Origin: Archivesica marissinica
Lineage: Eukaryota; Mollusca; Bivalvia; Venerida; Vesicomyidae
Assembly: GCA_014843695.1 (NCBI GenBank)
Contig: CM026393.1
Location: forward strand, 3,318,615-3,382,614
Length of the DNA stretch: 64,000 nucleotides
Direction of reading: 5' to 3'
Part shown: positions 62,056 through 64,000 of the stretch, piece by piece
Layout of the letters: every line of letters starts with the position of its first letter
Numbering within the stretch: the stretch's first letter is position 1
The notes under the pieces: model-generated
The model's database searches: none
What the model was told of the DNA's origin: nothing
Seen by the model: the letters and a program-made list of their open reading frames with translations, nothing else
Translations under genes and position numbers: made by a program

Positions 62056-64000
62056 ATATATCCACATAGACAAACATTCTTTATATCAATCACAGACAAA
62101 CCGTCTATATATCCACACAGACAAACCTTCTATATATCCACACAGATAAACATTATATATATCCACACAGATAAACCTTATTATATATCCACACAGACAA
62201 ACCTTCTATATATCCACACAGATAAACCGTATATATATCCACACAGATAAACCTTCTATATATCCACACAGACAAACCTTCTATATATTCACACAGACAA
62301 ACTTTCTATATATCCACACAGATAAACCTTCTATATATCCACACATATAAACCTTATATATATCCACACAGATAAACCTTCTATATATCCACATAGACAA
62401 ACCTTCTATATATCCACACAGACAAACCTTCTATATATCCACACAGACAAACCTTCTATATACCACACAGATCAACCTTCTATATATCCACACAGACAAA
62501 ACTTCTATATATCCACACATATCAACATATATCCACACAGATCATCTTCTATATATCCACATAGATCAACCTTCTATATACTCACACAGATCAACCTTCC
62601 ATATTCACACAGATCAACATATATATACACACAGACAACCTTATATATATCCACACAGATCAAATATATATCACCAACAGACTAACCTTCAATATATCCA
62701 CACAGACAAACCTTCTATATATCCACACAGACAAACATAAATAAATATATCCACACATATCAACATATATATCCACACAGATCAACATCAATATATCCAC
62801 AAATATCAACCTTCTATATATACACACAGACAAACCTTCTATATATCCAAACAGAAAAACCTTCTATATATCCACACAGACAAACCTTCAATATATCCAC
62901 ACAGACAAACATCCATATATCCACACAGATAAACCTTCTATATATACACACAACAAACCAAAACACACAGACAAACCATCTATATATACACACAGATAAA
63001 CCATATATATCCACACAGACAAAACATCTATATATCCACACATATCAACATAAACCACACAATCAATCTTCTATATATCCACATAGATCAACCTTCTATA
63101 TACTAACACAGATCAACCTTCCATATATCCACACAGATCAACATATATATCCACACAGATCAACCTTCTATATATCCACACATATCAACATATATATCCA
63201 CACAGATTAACCTTCAATATATCCACACAGATCAACCTTCTATATATCCACACAGATCAACATATATATATATATCCACACATATCAACATATATATCCA
63301 CACAGATTAACCTTCAATATATCCACACATATCAACCTTCTATATATCCACACAGACAAACCTTCTATATATCCACATAGAAAAACCTTCTATATATCCA
63401 CATAGACAAACCTTCTATATATCCACATAGACAAACCTTCCATATATCCACACAGATAAACCTTCTATATATACACACATACAAACCTTTTATATATACA
63501 CACACAGACAAACCTTCTATATATACACACAGACAAACCTTCTATATATCCACACAGACAAACCTTCTATATATACACACAGATAAACCTTCTATATATA
63601 CACACATACAAACCTTCTATATATACACACAGACAAACCTTCTATATATACACACAGATAAACCAAAACCACACAACAAACCTTCTATATATCCACACAG
63701 ATAAACCTTATATATATCCACACAGATAAACCTTCTATATATCCACACAGACAACCCTTCTATATATCCACACAATCAAACCTTCTATATATCCACACAG
63801 ACAAACCTTCTATACATCCACACAGATAAACGTTCTATATATACACACAGACAAAACTTCTATATATACACAAAGATAAACCTTATATATATCCACACAG
63901 ATAAACCTTCTATATATCCACACAGATCAACCTTCTATATATACACACAGACAAACCGTATATATATCCACACAGACAAACCTTCTATATATCCACACAG

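Larger units (their letters stand above)
48556..64000. repeat. 25-bp minisatellite, higher-order array
   Basis: The unit is 25 bp: ccttctatatatccacacag then acaaa, with ataaa, atcaa and tatac variants. Units with atatatatatat expansions recur. Larger blocks repeat: a rare marker tatactaacacagatcaacc and its surroundings occur at spacings of about 1068, 1093 and 1095 bp (for example blocks starting near 54119, 55187, 56282, 57375 and 58443), with shorter steps such as 846 bp elsewhere. The plus strand is very poor in G. The array runs past the right edge. Confidence 0.95.

Noticed and set aside
60986..62099. Frames of about 350 codons across the gap
   Set aside because: Almost entirely unknown residues from the run of Ns.

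Overview
This window is eukaryotic DNA, almost certainly from a metazoan and most likely a marine lophotrochozoan such as a mollusc. That assignment is inference. It rests on split exons of a CYP26-type cytochrome P450, tRNA-headed SINEs, L1/Tx1-like and other LINE remains, a decayed Ty3/Gypsy element and an extreme load of minisatellites. No bacterial-style genes, operons or CRISPR loci are present. The species cannot be named from the sequence.

The one host gene I can support is a CYP26-like P450 on the minus strand. Exon 1 is at 47716-47937 (start codon, membrane anchor, proline-rich hinge), exon 2 at 30879-31123 and exon 3 at 24381-24633. The splice sites are canonical and the phases join exactly (0, then 2/1, then 0). 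Together the exons give about 240 residues, the N-terminal half of a P450. The I-helix, ExxR and heme-cysteine exons were not found and should lie past the left edge, so intron 3 would be at least 24 kb. Intron 1 is 16.6 kb and intron 2 is 6.2 kb.

Almost everything else is repeat. From left to right: a 47-bp minisatellite (1-13673) carrying nine copies of one truncated SINE; a 29-bp array; a 5'-truncated LINE end; a SINE between duplicated flanks; a polypurine tract; fossil L1-like and Ty3/Gypsy pieces; a TA-flanked MITE; a 62-bp array; a full SINE; exon 3; a TTAA-flanked MITE; a G4 motif; a 42-bp hairpin-forming array (25.5-30.1 kb); a SINE inserted in a SINE; exon 2; a 5.3-kb L1/Tx1-like insertion with a 17-bp target duplication; another SINE; arrays of 43, 33, 27 and 31 bp; exon 1; a SINE close to the start codon; a short 42-bp array; and a 25-bp array filling 48.6-64 kb around a gap of exactly 1000 Ns.

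The most informative signals are structural. One SINE insertion was captured by a minisatellite and copied nine times at spacings that are whole numbers of 47-bp units. Two SINE families share a 3' tail but have different bodies. A LINE landed 43 nt from a splice acceptor. Several arrays have clear higher-order structure. Patches of indel-rich sequence and T/G-rich insertions look like assembly or consensus error and should be discounted before biological interpretation.
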